Shown: positions 22,291 to 34,296, counted from the first letter of the stretch. The stretch: DNA of 64,000 bases from Candida dubliniensis CD36 (GCF_000026945.1 NC_012861.1:434001-498000); one strand, 5' to 3'. A program made the numbers and translations. The notes: generated by a model from the sequence alone, not told the origin.

Positions 22291-23537
22291 AATAATAAAC
22301 AGTTTGACGATTCTAAATGAGAAAAAAGCCGTTTTGACGACTCTAATAGTTGAAAATGAAAATGAAAATAAAAATGAACCACCTAATTTGAGGAAAGTTT
22401 CCAATGACTTAAATAAAGAATAATAACAAAAAGGAGAGGAAAAAAAAAAAAATGGTTTACAGAATATTGATAATGAAATGATAGATAGACATATATATAT
22501 ATATATATATCTATGTGTGTGACTGACTAAATTGATACGGTGATTAATTTTTTCATATGATTCAAAATTTGTTGGTTGTTACACGAATATGGTGTCAGAA
22601 TTTATCAACTATTGCGGTATGGATGTAACATTTAGCAGCAGCAACAGCACCAGCACCAGCAGCAGTAGTAGATATTCGAGAAAAAAAAAAGTTAATTGCA
22701 TGTGATTATATTTCAATGACACAAAAAATATTTTAATCTTCTTTTCATAGTCTACAGAGTTTGCAGTCAATTAATTTTGAACCAATATCTAACAAATGAT
22801 AATATAAGATTTGAATACAGTAAAATAGACGTTAAGAGATTTCTGTAATGGATAACAAAAATCCAGTTACCAAAAAATAGTGTAAAACATTGACGTGTTT
22901 CTATCACTAGTGTCAGTTCAGAAATTAGAATTTATAGGTTATCAAACTTCAAATGCTAATACCCCCTAGTATTGGACTCAATATATATGATAATACCAAG
23001 GATATTTTCTTGAGAATAGAGTGTAATATAAAAACTAAAGTTTACCATGTTGATTCTTGTTTTTATTTTTTTTGTACTGTGAAACTATTGTTTAATTACT
23101 TACCAAACGTTCCATAAACTATTACTTTATTCCTTTCCTTTCCTTTTTTTTTTTCTTTTTTTTTTTTTGAATATTAATATGGCTAGTAATAAGTAGCCAC
23201 CCATGTGATTGATATTTCTTTTTTAGTCTTTCCAACATACCATCAATGTATCATATTTAACACTTTTTTGTGTTTCTGTTTCCAATTGTATTTTAGATTC
23301 GATTTAGTTTATATATGGATTCGAAGAACAATGGTAATTACAATCGCCAAGTCTTGATGGATCTGAACATAAATTGCCCCTTTACCACTCCCCACTGCCA
23401 GAAAGGATCTTAAACATAAGTACACCTAACTCTTTCTAGCTATCTGATTTTCTTAGGTTGTACAGAAGTATGCCACTTTGAAGTTCTACAATTAATTTAG
23501 CGCCAATATTTCTCTAAAAGAAAACTAAAATATATTA

Positions 23538-23549
23538 TAGCACGTGCTA
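23538..23549. promoter_or_regulatory. 12-bp palindrome with E-box core
   Basis: TAGCACGTGCTA is perfectly self-complementary and centred on CACGTG. It lies in the middle of the OPI1/GRDP divergent space, about 1 kb upstream of the plus-strand gene. A bHLH binding site is plausible. Confidence 0.35.
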
Positions 23550-24212
23550 AACAATTTTAAAAGAACCCACCCAACCAAATCTAATTCCGATTCAAGACTT
23601 TAATCCATTTACTTCTTCTTCTTCTTCTTCTTACACCAGGAGAATATTTCATATGTTTATATAAATAATTTAATATTGCTCAACAAAAATTAAACTTTAA
23701 AGGTTAAAGTATCAAAACCATATAAAGTATTCGTTTATCTGTAATCAAATTAGGCTTTGATTGTTCCTGTTTTTCACTTTAATCTATTGTTGCCAAGATC
23801 TATCATTGGGAAAGAAACTATCTAAAGGGATCTCGGGCACAACTAGCAATTGTCAAACAATAAAAACATGACCATTTACAATGAAGCAAGTACATATGAT
23901 ACTAGTATCTGTTTGGTCTTTGTTTAAGTTCATTTGGTCTTAATAAAATCAACAATTTGTTGCAATAAAGTATATGTTGTTTCGTTTATTCATAGTATTC
24001 TTTCCACCAGTTGTTACCAATTAAGACATGACTCTTTTTAGATCCAATTGATCACGCCAAAAATACCACAGATTGGAAGAACAGTACTATATTTCTAAAA
24101 ACTTATTAATAATCGAAGTCATGCGATAATCGAATAATAAAATTTTTAGACATTCATTCATTCATTCATTCGTTCGTGATGTTCTTGTGTAATAACAGAT
24201 ATCTTAGATAAT

Positions 24213-24249
24213 AAATATTATTACGTAATAATATTTTATTACGTAATAA
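24213..24249. promoter_or_regulatory. paired ATTACGTAAT palindromes (bZIP-like sites)
   Basis: A 24-bp perfect palindrome (24213-24236; half-site AAATATTATTAC) is followed by a 14-bp palindrome TTATTACGTAATAA (24236-24249). The centres are 18 bp apart, a little under two helical turns. TTACGTAA is the palindromic site recognised by Yap-type bZIP factors in yeasts. It sits about 325 bp upstream of the GRDP-like gene start. Confidence 0.45.
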
Positions 24250-24572
24250 GAATTCTTTACACAAGATTGCTCTATCTTTTTTTTTTTTTTTTTTTTAGTT
24301 GAGAGAAACTATTTAGCCCTATTGTTAATATTACCAGTTTCTAACCACAGGAGGAGTCATATATTTTACACGGCACAATGAACAACAAAATGAATGATAG
24401 ATGTTCGTAAATTGCAAATATCTTATAGATTGTTTTGTTTTCAAATCAAATTGAAATCAATATATAAATGATGGCATATTTCCTTGATATTTTAGACTTG
24501 TACAGATTTGATTTGGTTTTCAATATATATTAATCCTAACTATTTCAATTTTACCATTATCAAATTCTCAAA

Positions 24573-26594
24573 ATGACAGTGGTAAATAATAACGAAAAGA
24601 ATAATATAGAATTTTCGCTTGTTTCAGTTTTTGAACTCAAACTTGATGATTTCCAAAGTTACAAAAATTCAATTGAGTCAAAATTTCCAAAATTTGACAA
24701 GACTATTGTTCAATATCCCAAATTTCTCCCTACTACTGCTGAAGCTTTAACTCATTTAAAATTATTAAAAGCTTTTTCAGTTATGAAAAATAAAGTCATT
24801 GGAGATGAAAATAATACCGATTATTATCAAATCAATCAATGGAAATCATTTATCACGGTTGCTGTAAGAAGATTCATTATATTTGTATCAGCATTGAAAG
24901 CTTTATATATTAATGAATTTGGTGATGCAAATAATAAATCGTTTGAAGATTTAAATAAAACAAAAGGTTTTGAAAATATTATGGCAAATTTATTACCCCC
25001 ATTGGATGTAATAATGGTTTGGCATGCATTTTTATTAAATCCAAAATCATTTTTCGATACATTTTCTAGAAATTCATTTATTGATTTTGCTAAATATCCT
25101 TTACCATTAGACAGAATTTATTCTTGTATTAATAATGAAACTTTTGAATTTAGTGTTCCCGAATCATATGAAAAAAACTATATTAATGTTTTGAAAAAAT
25201 TTATTAACAATAATGATACAGATTTTATTTATGAAATCAAAAATTTTTCAATGTATCAACATTTGGTTATTATCAATTGTCCAAATTGCAAAAATACTAT
25301 ATCTGATCCTATTCCATTAGTTACTGATTCATGTACAGGATTTGCTGATTCGGAATTTATTACTAAAAAAAAATATCAACAAGGTTATTGTTTTGATTCT
25401 TCACATTGTTATTGTTCTAAAATTGAAGATCTTACCCATGAACAATTAAGAAAACTTCAATTGTTTTGTGATATAAATTCTTCTAAATCATTACCAGGTA
25501 TAGAAAAGTATTTATCCAATACTTTGACCAATCCAAAGTTTGCAAAAAGAAATACAATATCAATTAATCAAATAATAAAACTTGGAGTTCAAAAATCTTG
25601 GGAATATGCGGATAGTTCAATTTCTGACATAATCACAAGGGCCGCCATAGACAATGGTAGATCTGGAAGGATTATCAAAGTTATTCTTCGTGAATATCTT
25701 CAATTCAATCTTATTCATTTGACTGTACCCAATGCCATTTCAATTGGTGAAGATCTTGTTGGTTGTGTATTACGGCAAGAATCTTTTGTTAAAAAGATGA
25801 ATGCAATTAATTGGTTGGGTTCATCCACTGTCTTGGAAAATTTGAATACAGCACGAGTTAGATATCAAAGGTTTTTCCTGATGTTGACTGATGCAAAATT
25901 GAAAAAAATGTTGGTCCCAACTTTAGATATCGATTTGATATGGCATACTCATCAATTATGGATGTATGGTTATTTCCATGATTGTTTAAATTCACCATGT
26001 CATTCCGCAATTGATCATGATGACAAAGTAGATGAAGGGAAACTTGATGATGGGTTTGAATTTACTTCTAAAATTTACAAAAGAAAATATAAAGAAGATT
26101 ATTCAATTTGTTATTGTCAATATTGTTCTGAAATCCGAGTTACTAAAATGGAAAAGGTTATGAAATTATTTAAATCAAAGAAATCTGGAGATAATCCAAT
26201 AGGAATCAAGGAGGAAACAACTTCTAATGTAAAATTATTGACATTAGAGAATCCATCACATATTAGTACACACAATTCTATTCAATTACCAACAAAAAAG
26301 GCGGAAAAACGGAGATCGAAAAATCCAGTACCATGGAGGAATACTGGTAGTGATGCTGGTTTTTTTGTTGTTCCACCGGTAACTCCAGTGCCCATTGACG
26401 ATTCAAAATTTTACGGAGATGGGTTATGCTGTTCTGTGGCTGCTTCATGCGCAACAACAAATGGTACTTGTTGTCAAATTTCTGGCGGTGCATGTGGTGG
26501 TGGAAGTACTGGGTGTGGGGGTGGTGGTTGTGGTGGTGGCGGTGGCGGTGGATGTGGAGGAGGAGGTTGTGGAGGTGGTGGTGGTGGTTGTTAA
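24573..26594 (+). CDS. glycine-rich-domain (DUF1399/GRDP-type) protein with Cys/Gly tail
   Basis: The 673-residue product shows the two repeated 'W-H' motifs that mark this family: 'VIMVWHAFLLNP' (about 147-158) and 'DIDLIWHTHQLW' (about 450-461). A Cys pair 'CPNCK' (about 236-240) and further Cys residues (CYCSK; CYCQYC near 511-516) look like metal-binding spots. The last 60 residues carry 11 cysteines spaced by Gly runs (CGGGGC type), which could bind metal or crosslink. Related proteins are widespread in fungi and plants; the molecular function is not established in yeasts to my knowledge, and I do not assign one. The start follows a TATA-rich upstream region with paired bZIP-like palindromes. 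It converges with RRP5 (354 bp between stops). Confidence 0.75.
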   Translation: MTVVNNNEKNNIEFSLVSVFELKLDDFQSYKNSIESKFPKFDKTIVQYPKFLPTTAEALTHLKLLKAFSVMKNKVIGDENNTDYYQINQWKSFITVAVRRFIIFVSALKALYINEFGDANNKSFEDLNKTKGFENIMANLLPPLDVIMVWHAFLLNPKSFFDTFSRNSFIDFAKYPLPLDRIYSCINNETFEFSVPESYEKNYINVLKKFINNNDTDFIYEIKNFSMYQHLVIINCPNCKNTISDPIPLVTDSCTGFADSEFITKKKYQQGYCFDSSHCYCSKIEDLTHEQLRKLQLFCDINSSKSLPGIEKYLSNTLTNPKFAKRNTISINQIIKLGVQKSWEYADSSISDIITRAAIDNGRSGRIIKVILREYLQFNLIHLTVPNAISIGEDLVGCVLRQESFVKKMNAINWLGSSTVLENLNTARVRYQRFFLMLTDAKLKKMLVPTLDIDLIWHTHQLWMYGYFHDCLNSPCHSAIDHDDKVDEGKLDDGFEFTSKIYKRKYKEDYSICYCQYCSEIRVTKMEKVMKLFKSKKSGDNPIGIKEETTSNVKLLTLENPSHISTHNSIQLPTKKAEKRRSKNPVPWRNTGSDAGFFVVPPVTPVPIDDSKFYGDGLCCSVAASCATTNGTCCQISGGACGGGSTGCGGGGCGGGGGGGCGGGGCGGGGGGC

Positions 26595-26948
26595 TCAGTA
26601 TTTCATCAATTACATTGGTGTGTGTTAAATTCACTTTTTGTCATCAAATTGACTATGAAAAATGTGATTTTGGAGTATTTACAATTTACGATCCTAATGA
26701 TAACCAGCATCAAACCCAGAGTATTATATTTTGACAACTGTGTCTACTGAAAATATTGGTAACTTATCTTTTTATTTTTTTTCGATATTACGTTTCAATG
26801 ATTCTAACATATTTATATTTTCGTTTTTATATAATTATATATATATATATATAACAAAAAAAAAACATCTATTTACTTGATTAATAATATACAATAATTT
26901 ATGCTTTGAGAAAACACCTCACCACTCCTTTTTTTTTTTTTTGGGGAA
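26595..26948. other. convergent intergenic region GRDP-like gene / RRP5
   Basis: Holds the 3' ends of two convergent genes: TATATA runs near 26829-26852 and T-tracts near 26930-26942, typical of yeast polyadenylation regions. No gene seen. Confidence 0.6.
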
Positions 26949-28035
26949 TCAACTGTTATTTTGTACATATTCAGCAGCTTTTGATTTAACTCTAGCAATC
27001 ATATTTTCATCTTGTTTATCTTCTTCATAATTCAACCATTTATTAAAGAAGAACTTGGCTTGTTTTCTAGTGATCTTTTTTGACAATACTCTCTCAAACA
27101 AATCTTCAACTTTTGATTTAATATTAGTGTCATCCTCTTCACTGTTTTTGCTATCTTGTTTAATTTCTTGATCTATATAAACATTCCATAAATCAATTCT
27201 TTTAGGAGCATCCGCAACTAAACCTTCAAATAATGATCTACCTTGTTCAGGATCACCTTTTTGAAATTCTAATTGAGCAAATTTTTTAACTAAATCAATA
27301 TGTTCACGTTTTGGTAAAATATTCAAAGCTTTCGCTAAAATTTCATGCATTTCATCTTGAGAATGTTGATCTAACAAGAATGATCCATATAATACCCAAG
27401 TATTTAAAATTTTACCAAACTTTTTAGTCATTCTATTAAACAATTGTTTAGCTTGATCGAATTTCTCCGACATTTTATAAATATTTATCAATTTTTCATG
27501 CATAGTAAATGAATCCATATATTGTATTGATTTTTTAAAAGTATCTTCTAATGATTCATCAGTACCAAAAGTGTTTTCTAAATTCAATAATGCAATCCAA
27601 ATATTCAATTTTTCTTGTTCTTCACGATAATTTATTGTTTTCAATGCTCTTTCACCAATTTCTCTAGCTTTATCAACTTCACTCAATTGTAATTGGAATG
27701 ACATATAATTCATCCATAAAATTGATGAATTAGGGTTACCAATTAATAATCTTTCAAAATCAGCAGTTGATTGTGGAGCTCGAGTGTTTAAATCACCAGT
27801 TTTATCTTCAACAATAGTTTTAGATTTCTTTTTAGATTTCTTTTTCAGAGAATCGGTGAAATCAGTATCATCATCAGATGATTCTTCATCTTCATCAACT
27901 TGATCTAAAATAGAAGCTGTCCAATCAAATCCATTAGTTGATAATCCAGTAGACAAAGACTTTTCTTGTGATTCATTTGCAAATTGTTCTTCTTCATCAG
28001 AGTCGTTTTCCTCGCCATCATCAACATCCATAATG

Positions 28036-28067
<32 letters not shown>

Positions 28068-31000
28068 TTCTTCTTCTTCTTCTTCTTCTCCTTCAGAAGC
28101 GTCTTCCATTGCCACATCTTCTTCATCATTATCTTCCTTCCCGGAATCACTAATAAAATAAGAAGCCTTCATACCCAATGATAATTGTCTCTTTACTGGA
28201 TCAATCTTTAAAATCTTAACTTTGACTCTATCACCAGTTCCAAACAACAGTTTAACATTATCAACATCATTTTCAGAGATTTCTGAATGATGACATAAAC
28301 CACTAACATTTACAGTACCATCTAATTTCACAAATACTCCAAATTCAGTAGTTGAAGTAACAGTACCTTCGAAAATATCACCAATTTGTAAATCATCAAA
28401 AGTTTTCATAATTTTCAAATCACCATTAACTTCAGATTCTTTTAATGTCATTAAAATTCTCCCTTCTTGTTTACAATTAACAATCTTACCAATAACTGGT
28501 TGATTTGGTTTGAAAAAATTTTGCCAATCTTTCAAATAAGAATCAGATAAATCAGAAACTCTTACTAACGCATAAATGGATCTACCCAATGAAACGTAAA
28601 CTCCATTATTAGAAATATTTTTAACAAATCCTTTAATGACTTGTCCACGAGTCAAATCACCAACAGAATTTATAACTTTATCTGATGTTGGCTTATTAGT
28701 TCTTAAACTAACGGAAATTCTTTTGTTAATTGAATCAATATCTAAAACTTTAGCAGAAACATAATCATTAACATTGAAAACATGATCTAATTTTTCTGAA
28801 TAATCATCTAATGCATCAGTAAGAAATGAAGAAGCAATAACATTATTACCAAGTTCAACTAATACATGATTTGGTTTGATTTTAATAATTCTAGCTGGAT
28901 AGATTTCATCTTGTTTAACATCTTCAAATTTTTCAATAAAATTTTCTCTTGCAGTTAATACTAAAATTTGATGTTGTAAATCAACTTGTTTCACTTTAAC
29001 ATTAATGGCATTACCAATGGGTAATTTATTATCAATATCTTGGAAAATTGAACCGTCTTCAGTTAAATCAAGCATAGAGATTCTACCTTTGATAGAAGGT
29101 GAAATAGAAACCCATACCATACCATTTATAATATTATTAACAAATGCTAAAAGTTCATCACCTTGTTTAAAATCTTTAAGTTTTAAATCCGTTAAAGGTT
29201 TATTGTTAATTTGAGGATTAGTTAACGATAATTCCAAAATAGTTGTTCTATTAGATTTACGATGAGTAATTGGCAAAAAGGTATGATTTTTGGCATCATG
29301 AACTCCAATAACTTTAACATCAACAGTTTCACCTTTTTGGAAACGTGAAGCAAGTGGTTGATGCAAGTTCTTGATGTCTTTGATAGAATTGAAACATTGA
29401 GTAATATCAACTCTTCCTTGAAGATTATCGGCTAATTGAACATTCAATTGAGTACCTTTAACTGCTCTAATGACAGCTTTAGTGGTTTCTCCTGGTTGAT
29501 AATCAGCAACAATTTTTTTGGTAGTATCAATTGGTTTAATCAATTGTTCATCATCTTTAGTGAATGAAGAAGAAGAATTGTTTAATGCCAACAAAAATCT
29601 TTCATTTTCTTTGTCAACACTTAAAACACGACAATTTATGGATTGATACTTGTAAAATTTTTTCGATAAATCTTCCTTAGCATTTTTGGTCACATATTTT
29701 GCCAATATTAACCCGGTTAATCTACCAGTAAAAGTAACAAATAACCCTAAACTAGTAACAGATTTAACATAACCTTTAACAACAGCATTGACAGTAACAT
29801 CATTGAAATCAACAGGGAAACTCTTTGATTTTAAGGCTTCAATTAAAGATTTTTTAGCAGTAGCAATAACAGTTCTAGCTTTTAAATCTTTATCTAAAAT
29901 CAAAACTTCTAAACTCTCTCCAATAGTGAGTCTTTTGGCAAGAGCTCTATTTTGTTCATAGTTCCCATCAGATAATTGACCATCATAGATCACACCACGT
30001 AAATGAGACCCTTCTAACTCAACCAACACTGAATCTTTAGTTTTCTCAACAATGACAGTTTTCACAATTGATTTACCTGAAACTAATTTGTTAATTTCAT
30101 TCTTTTGAGCATTTGAAAGTTCACTAGATTGTTTTAATGTAACGACTAATCTTTTTTGTTCCTTATTAATATCCAAAATTCTGACTTTGACAATCTGTCC
30201 CACTTTCAAATAACTACTAGCATCTTCAACAAAAGTTTCAGAAATTTCAGTTTTAGGTAAAAATGCTCTTAAATTACCGAAAAATGATACAATACAACCA
30301 TTAGGAACAAATTTTTCCACAATAGCATTTGTTTTAAACCCAATTTCTGCTTGATCAATGTTACTCAAAATTTCATCATCCTCTAAATTAACCAATGCCT
30401 TTCTAAATGTAATTAAAGCACGTTTACCATTGTAATTTAATAATCTACCTTTAGTTTTAGTTCCAACTCGGAATTTTCTTTCTGGATAAACAAGTTTAAT
30501 ATCGGACATTTGATTTCCCGGTACAAACCCTTTAAATTCATCAAAAAATTTAACATTAATACCAACCCCATCTTCCAAAACTTTTAAAATTTCAACATTT
30601 GGAAGAAGCTTACCTATTGGAACATCTCTAACATTCAAATATTCAGCATCAATAACTTTGGATTCAAAACTTAATATTAACAAGTTATCAACTTCATTAA
30701 ATCCAATGACTCTAGATTTATGAGTAGATCCAATACTATAATCAAGCAATGTTTTATTATCATCAAATTTAGATTGATGTATTTGTCCAAATAATGAACT
30801 TGATCCAAAAGAAACATACACATAGTGTTTATCATTGCCAATTACTTTAACTTCATCAAACACATGACCAATTGGGAATGCTTCAAGTGCTTGTGTTTGA
30901 GAAGAATCATCACCTAATTGTAAAACATGTGGCAATATAGATAAAATCAATTTTTTGGTACCATTCTTTAACAACACTGCTAATACTCTTGCCTTAACGG

Positions 31001-32096
31001 TGCTTCCAATGGCATATTTATGTTTTAATTCTTTCAAATCGAAATTTTGGATTTGTGACAATGCAATAGTTCCATCTACTAACCCATACACTTTGGTGAC
31101 CAAACCATTCTCAGTAACATCATTAATCAAGGCATCAACAATTACACCTGGTTGTATAGAATCAATTGATGAAATTGTAGACACTGTGGATTTTTTAGCA
31201 GAAATAGTGGCAACTATTGGTTTCAAATTAATAGTTCTACTAGAAGGTTTTGTAGCTATTGAGCACAAAATAACTAAACCTGGAACAATGGTAGTCACAT
31301 CAATTTTAGCATTGGTCAATTCTTTGTTACTTATAAATCCAGAATATTCTGGTTTACCGGTATCTAAAATAATACCGTGATCTTCAATAGATTTCACCGA
31401 GCATTGTAAAATATTGTTTACAATCAAATCATCAACTTCTAAACTTTCATTGACAGATTCTGGTTCTATAGTTAATTCAATTCTCTTTTTGTTTTTGAAA
31501 TCTTCATTTGAAGTAGTGATTTTGGCTTTTAACCAAGATCCCAATTTAAATATTTTCAATAAATCAGGAAATTCCTTTTCAGTTTTGGATTTGAAAGTGG
31601 CACTCTTGGTTTCTTGATTGCCATCTGCATTATCACTTTCTTCTTCTTCTTCTTCTTGTTCTTGTTCTTCAAATTTTTCAATTAATGCTGTAATTTGAGG
31701 ACTTATAGATGTAATAGGAATATAACCTGTCAAATTATCACCGAGAGCTAAACCAATATCAAGTTTATTAATAGTTTTGATTTGACCTAATACTGATGAT
31801 CCACTAACAAGGTTTTTAAAGTTGAATGTTTCAATAAGAACAGATTGAGTAGTTTCTTCATCGTTGTCATTTTTATCATTCTTTGATTTATTTTTACTTG
31901 ACTTTTTGTGTTTCTTCTTTGGTTGTTCAGATTTACTGGAATTTGATCGTTTATTTGATTCTGCTTGTTCAAATAAAACATCTTTGGTTGCTTCATTGGA
32001 AATTTCTTTTACTTCCAAAGCAGATAATGGTTTGGATCCACCTCTAGGAAAAGAAAATTCTTTATTACTAAGTACTGATTTAGAAGAATCAGACAT
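26949..32096 (-). CDS. RRP5: rRNA-processing factor Rrp5 (S1 repeats plus HAT/TPR C-terminus)
   Basis: Rrp5 is a nucleolar RNA-binding protein needed for both 18S and 5.8S/25S rRNA maturation. The 1715-residue product starts with a nuclear Lys-rich region (about 55-75), followed by about a dozen S1 RNA-binding repeats (roughly 90-1310; signatures such as 'GVFVKLDGTVNVSGLCHHSE', 'GVYVSLGRSIYALVRVSDLS'). An acidic Glu/Asp tract (about 1330-1395) separates these from the C-terminal HAT/TPR module (about 1430-1710; 'PNSSILWMNYMSFQLQLSEV', 'RIDLWNVYIDQEIKQ'), which binds U3 snoRNP-related factors in yeast. Size matches S. cerevisiae Rrp5 (about 1730 residues). The promoter just upstream has RRPE- and PAC-like elements. 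A single undivided frame; no sign of decay. Confidence 0.97.
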
Positions 32097-32164
32097 ACTG
32101 GTAGGTAAGTGGTGGTGGTGGTGGTGGAAGTAAAGGTGGGTATATTAATGTATGAATTGAAAAA

Positions 32165-32202
32165 AAAAAAAAAAAATTTCTTCTCTTCTCTTCCTCATCT
32201 CC
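32165..32202 (-). promoter_or_regulatory. RRPE-like and PAC-like elements upstream of RRP5
   Basis: On the minus strand, GAGATGAGGA (PAC consensus G[CA]GATGAGNT, core GATGAG at 32194-32199) lies about 100 bp upstream of the RRP5 ATG, and GAAATTTTTT (RRPE-like) follows closely. This pair is characteristic of yeast ribosome-biogenesis promoters. Confidence 0.55.
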
Positions 32203-32339
32203 CTCTAAAATAATGTATAAGCAATAAGCTATGAGTGATGATGTGTGAGACAAACAGAAAAAAAGATACACAAATTTTGGTGTCACACACTCAGCCAATA
32301 TTACCGCGAATACAGGCTGATAGGATCAAGTGCGACATC

Positions 32340-32395
32340 TAGATAATTACTCAACATCTTACAAATGATGGACAATGACTATAAGTAATTATCTA
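32340..32395. repeat. 12-bp inverted repeat flanked by CGACAT direct repeats
   Basis: TAGATAATTACT (32340-32351) is exactly complementary to AGTAATTATCTA (32384-32395) with a 32-nt spacer. CGACAT occurs on the outer side of each arm (32333-32338 and 32396-32401). It could form a hairpin in RNA or be the remnant of a tiny insertion. Confidence 0.7.
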
Positions 32396-33036
32396 CGACA
32401 TTTTAGGGTAACAGAAATTTAGTGTAAGTGTAATACTAATTGGTGGACACACATCCGTTCTATATTGCACATAAACTACATTATTTAAGAAAAATATTTA
32501 GAAATAGTAAAAGAATTATTTTATATTATATAGGTTTAATTAGAGAAATAAAAGTACTATATACTTGAGTACATTTTAGATGAATACCATCGCTGGTAAA
32601 AGGGGTTAAATGTGTAACCATTCATTAAAAATGGTTCAACCGTAGTTAGAGGAATTGAACACTAATGGAAATCCCTATAAAAATTACTATGTTATAAATT
32701 AGTTTAAGTTAACTGCTGACCGTATGCGCTGAGAAGTGCTACGTCAGGACATTTGGTGTTCCTGTATATAATCAACGCTTCTGAAAGAGTCAAGATTTTT
32801 CAATTTTTGGGTGCAACTTTTATCAATACCACCACCACCACCAACCTTGTTTATACTTTTACGCTTTTTTTTTTTTTTATTAATACTTTCAACTATAAAC
32901 CCAATCTAATTCAATCCATTATCATTTCTGTCAACTAAAACAAGAAAAGCAATAAAACAAAAAAACAAACAAACAAAGTAACATAACCTTCAACACCTCA
33001 GAGTATCCAATCAGTACACACTCTTTGTTTTGTTGA

Positions 33037-34296
33037 CTAAAAAATTCTTCTATCATTGACCGTACCTGTTTGTTTACGATGTAGCATAACTTTGTCAGCT
33101 TCTCGCAACCCATATTTTTTAATTAACTTGGAATAGAATAATCCACATGCATTACACAACGTTCTACTTCCTTCAGGTCCTCGGCGCCATTCAGGAGTTT
33201 CTTGTGAACAACAATGTTGGCAGGTAATTTCTGGTTTTACACTCAACTCAGTATTCAAATTCCCACCAGTAAGATTAGATGTTGATAGTGGAGGCTGCAG
33301 TTGTAGGTGCAGTTGTGATTGTGGTTGTATTTGAGATTGAGCTAATTGCAGTGGTGGCTGCGATGGTTGTAAAGACCCACTGGAAGCAATACTACCATTG
33401 CTACTGTTGAGACCCACTTGCAGAGGAATGGTTTCACTACGTGCAGTTAATGCTTTAGTTTTGACCAATTGATGTTGATATTGGTGTTGGTGTTGGTGCT
33501 TTTTGCGAATTTTCCTTTTCTCTGTATGTTGTTGTTTCTTATTACCATTCTCATATACAAATAATCCATTTCTTCTTATATCATTGTTAGACTTGTTACT
33601 ACTATTTTCGTTAATACTTTTGATATTTTCAAAAACATTGGCGAGTTTCTTAGTATTGACCAAGGCTTCATTTATATCATCTATGGATAAATCAGTGACC
33701 ATTTTTTCTAATACATTTGAATTCTTATCATTTTCTAAATCAAATGTGTAATGTTTCAATTCATTATATTTGATTTCAAATTTTTTCAAAAATTGAATTA
33801 AATCAAAGACAACTTTATATTTTTTGGAATAGGCTTTATCATTATTGGTATTATTAAAATGATTAGTCAACTCTGAATCCAAAGAATGAGCTTTAGTTCT
33901 ATCCATTGAAACAGGTGATACTCGATTAGAAATTGGAATTCTGGTTTTTGATTCTTGATTGGAGAAAACATATTGATTGGGATAACTTTCATGTCTGCCA
34001 TGTAATGTTGGTCCATAAGAATATTCCATAGTGGAATTGCCATTCATATTACTAGTAGTAGTGACAATAGTATTCAGGGAGGTAACAATGCCATTATCAT
34101 TGACAGGAGTATAATTTATTGGAAATAACATTAGCGATTTACAATCAATTGGGGTATTTTGGAATCTATGTTGATGATATTGTTGAGTTTTTTGCAGCAG
34201 TTCGGTAAAATCTGGGTTGCGAATTGTTTCACTCAATTGTTGAAATGACGGCAATCTTGGCAAAGTAGTAGGGATATTCTGATTTGCTCCATTCAT
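33037..34296 (-). CDS. GATA-type zinc-finger transcription factor
   Basis: The 419-residue product has a single class IV-like fungal GATA finger near its C-terminus (about residues 356-381): C-x2-C-x18-C-x2-C with 'CQHC', 'PEWRRGPEG', '[11 protein letters not shown]', followed by a basic tail. Upstream are a Gln/Leu/Ser-rich region (about 280-345) rich in CTG-adjacent Q repeats, a His/Gln run, and a coiled, Asn-rich middle part. The first ATG is at 34296; frame extension upstream lacks an ATG. One C-terminal finger resembles the small GATA factors of the Gat2/Gat3/Gat4/Srd1/Ecm23 type rather than nitrogen regulators Gln3/Gat1, but I cannot name the ortholog. Targets are unknown from sequence. 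Confidence 0.85.
   Translation of the reverse strand: MNGANQNIPTTLPRLPSFQQLSETIRNPDFTELLQKTQQYHQHRFQNTPIDCKSLMLFPINYTPVNDNGIVTSLNTIVTTTSNMNGNSTMEYSYGPTLHGRHESYPNQYVFSNQESKTRIPISNRVSPVSMDRTKAHSLDSELTNHFNNTNNDKAYSKKYKVVFDLIQFLKKFEIKYNELKHYTFDLENDKNSNVLEKMVTDLSIDDINEALVNTKKLANVFENIKSINENSSNKSNNDIRRNGLFVYENGNKKQQHTEKRKIRKKHQHQHQYQHQLVKTKALTARSETIPLQVGLNSSNGSIASSGSLQPSQPPLQLAQSQIQPQSQLHLQLQPPLSTSNLTGGNLNTELSVKPEITCQHCCSQETPEWRRGPEGSRTLCNACGLFYSKLIKKYGLREADKVMLHRKQTGTVNDRRIF

Larger units (their letters stand above)
22040..24572. other. 2.5-kb divergent intergenic region OPI1 / GRDP-like gene
   Basis: No gene seen. Features: a (GTTGT)n pentamer repeat at 22091-22118 just upstream of OPI1, a CACGTG at 22285-22290, an (AT)n run near 22492-22510, a 12-bp perfect palindrome TAGCACGTGCTA at 23538-23549, and two adjacent palindromes with TACGTA cores at 24213-24249. 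A T-tract is at 24279-24296. The E-box near OPI1 could be a bHLH (Cbf1 or Ino2/Ino4 type) site; this is inference from the core only. Confidence 0.6.
32097..33036. other. intergenic region RRP5 / GATA-factor gene
   Basis: Contains the RRP5 promoter (next to 32097) and the 3' flank of the GATA-factor gene. The middle (about 32300-32760) has fewer homopolymers and a more even base composition than other intergenic DNA here, and holds a 12-bp inverted repeat (32340-32351 / 32384-32395). I see no open frame of note; a small RNA gene or an old LTR fragment are possible but not shown. Confidence 0.5.

Noticed and set aside
32446..32456. ACACATCCGT resembling part of the Candida telomere repeat
   Set aside because: Too short; the flanks do not continue the telomeric unit.
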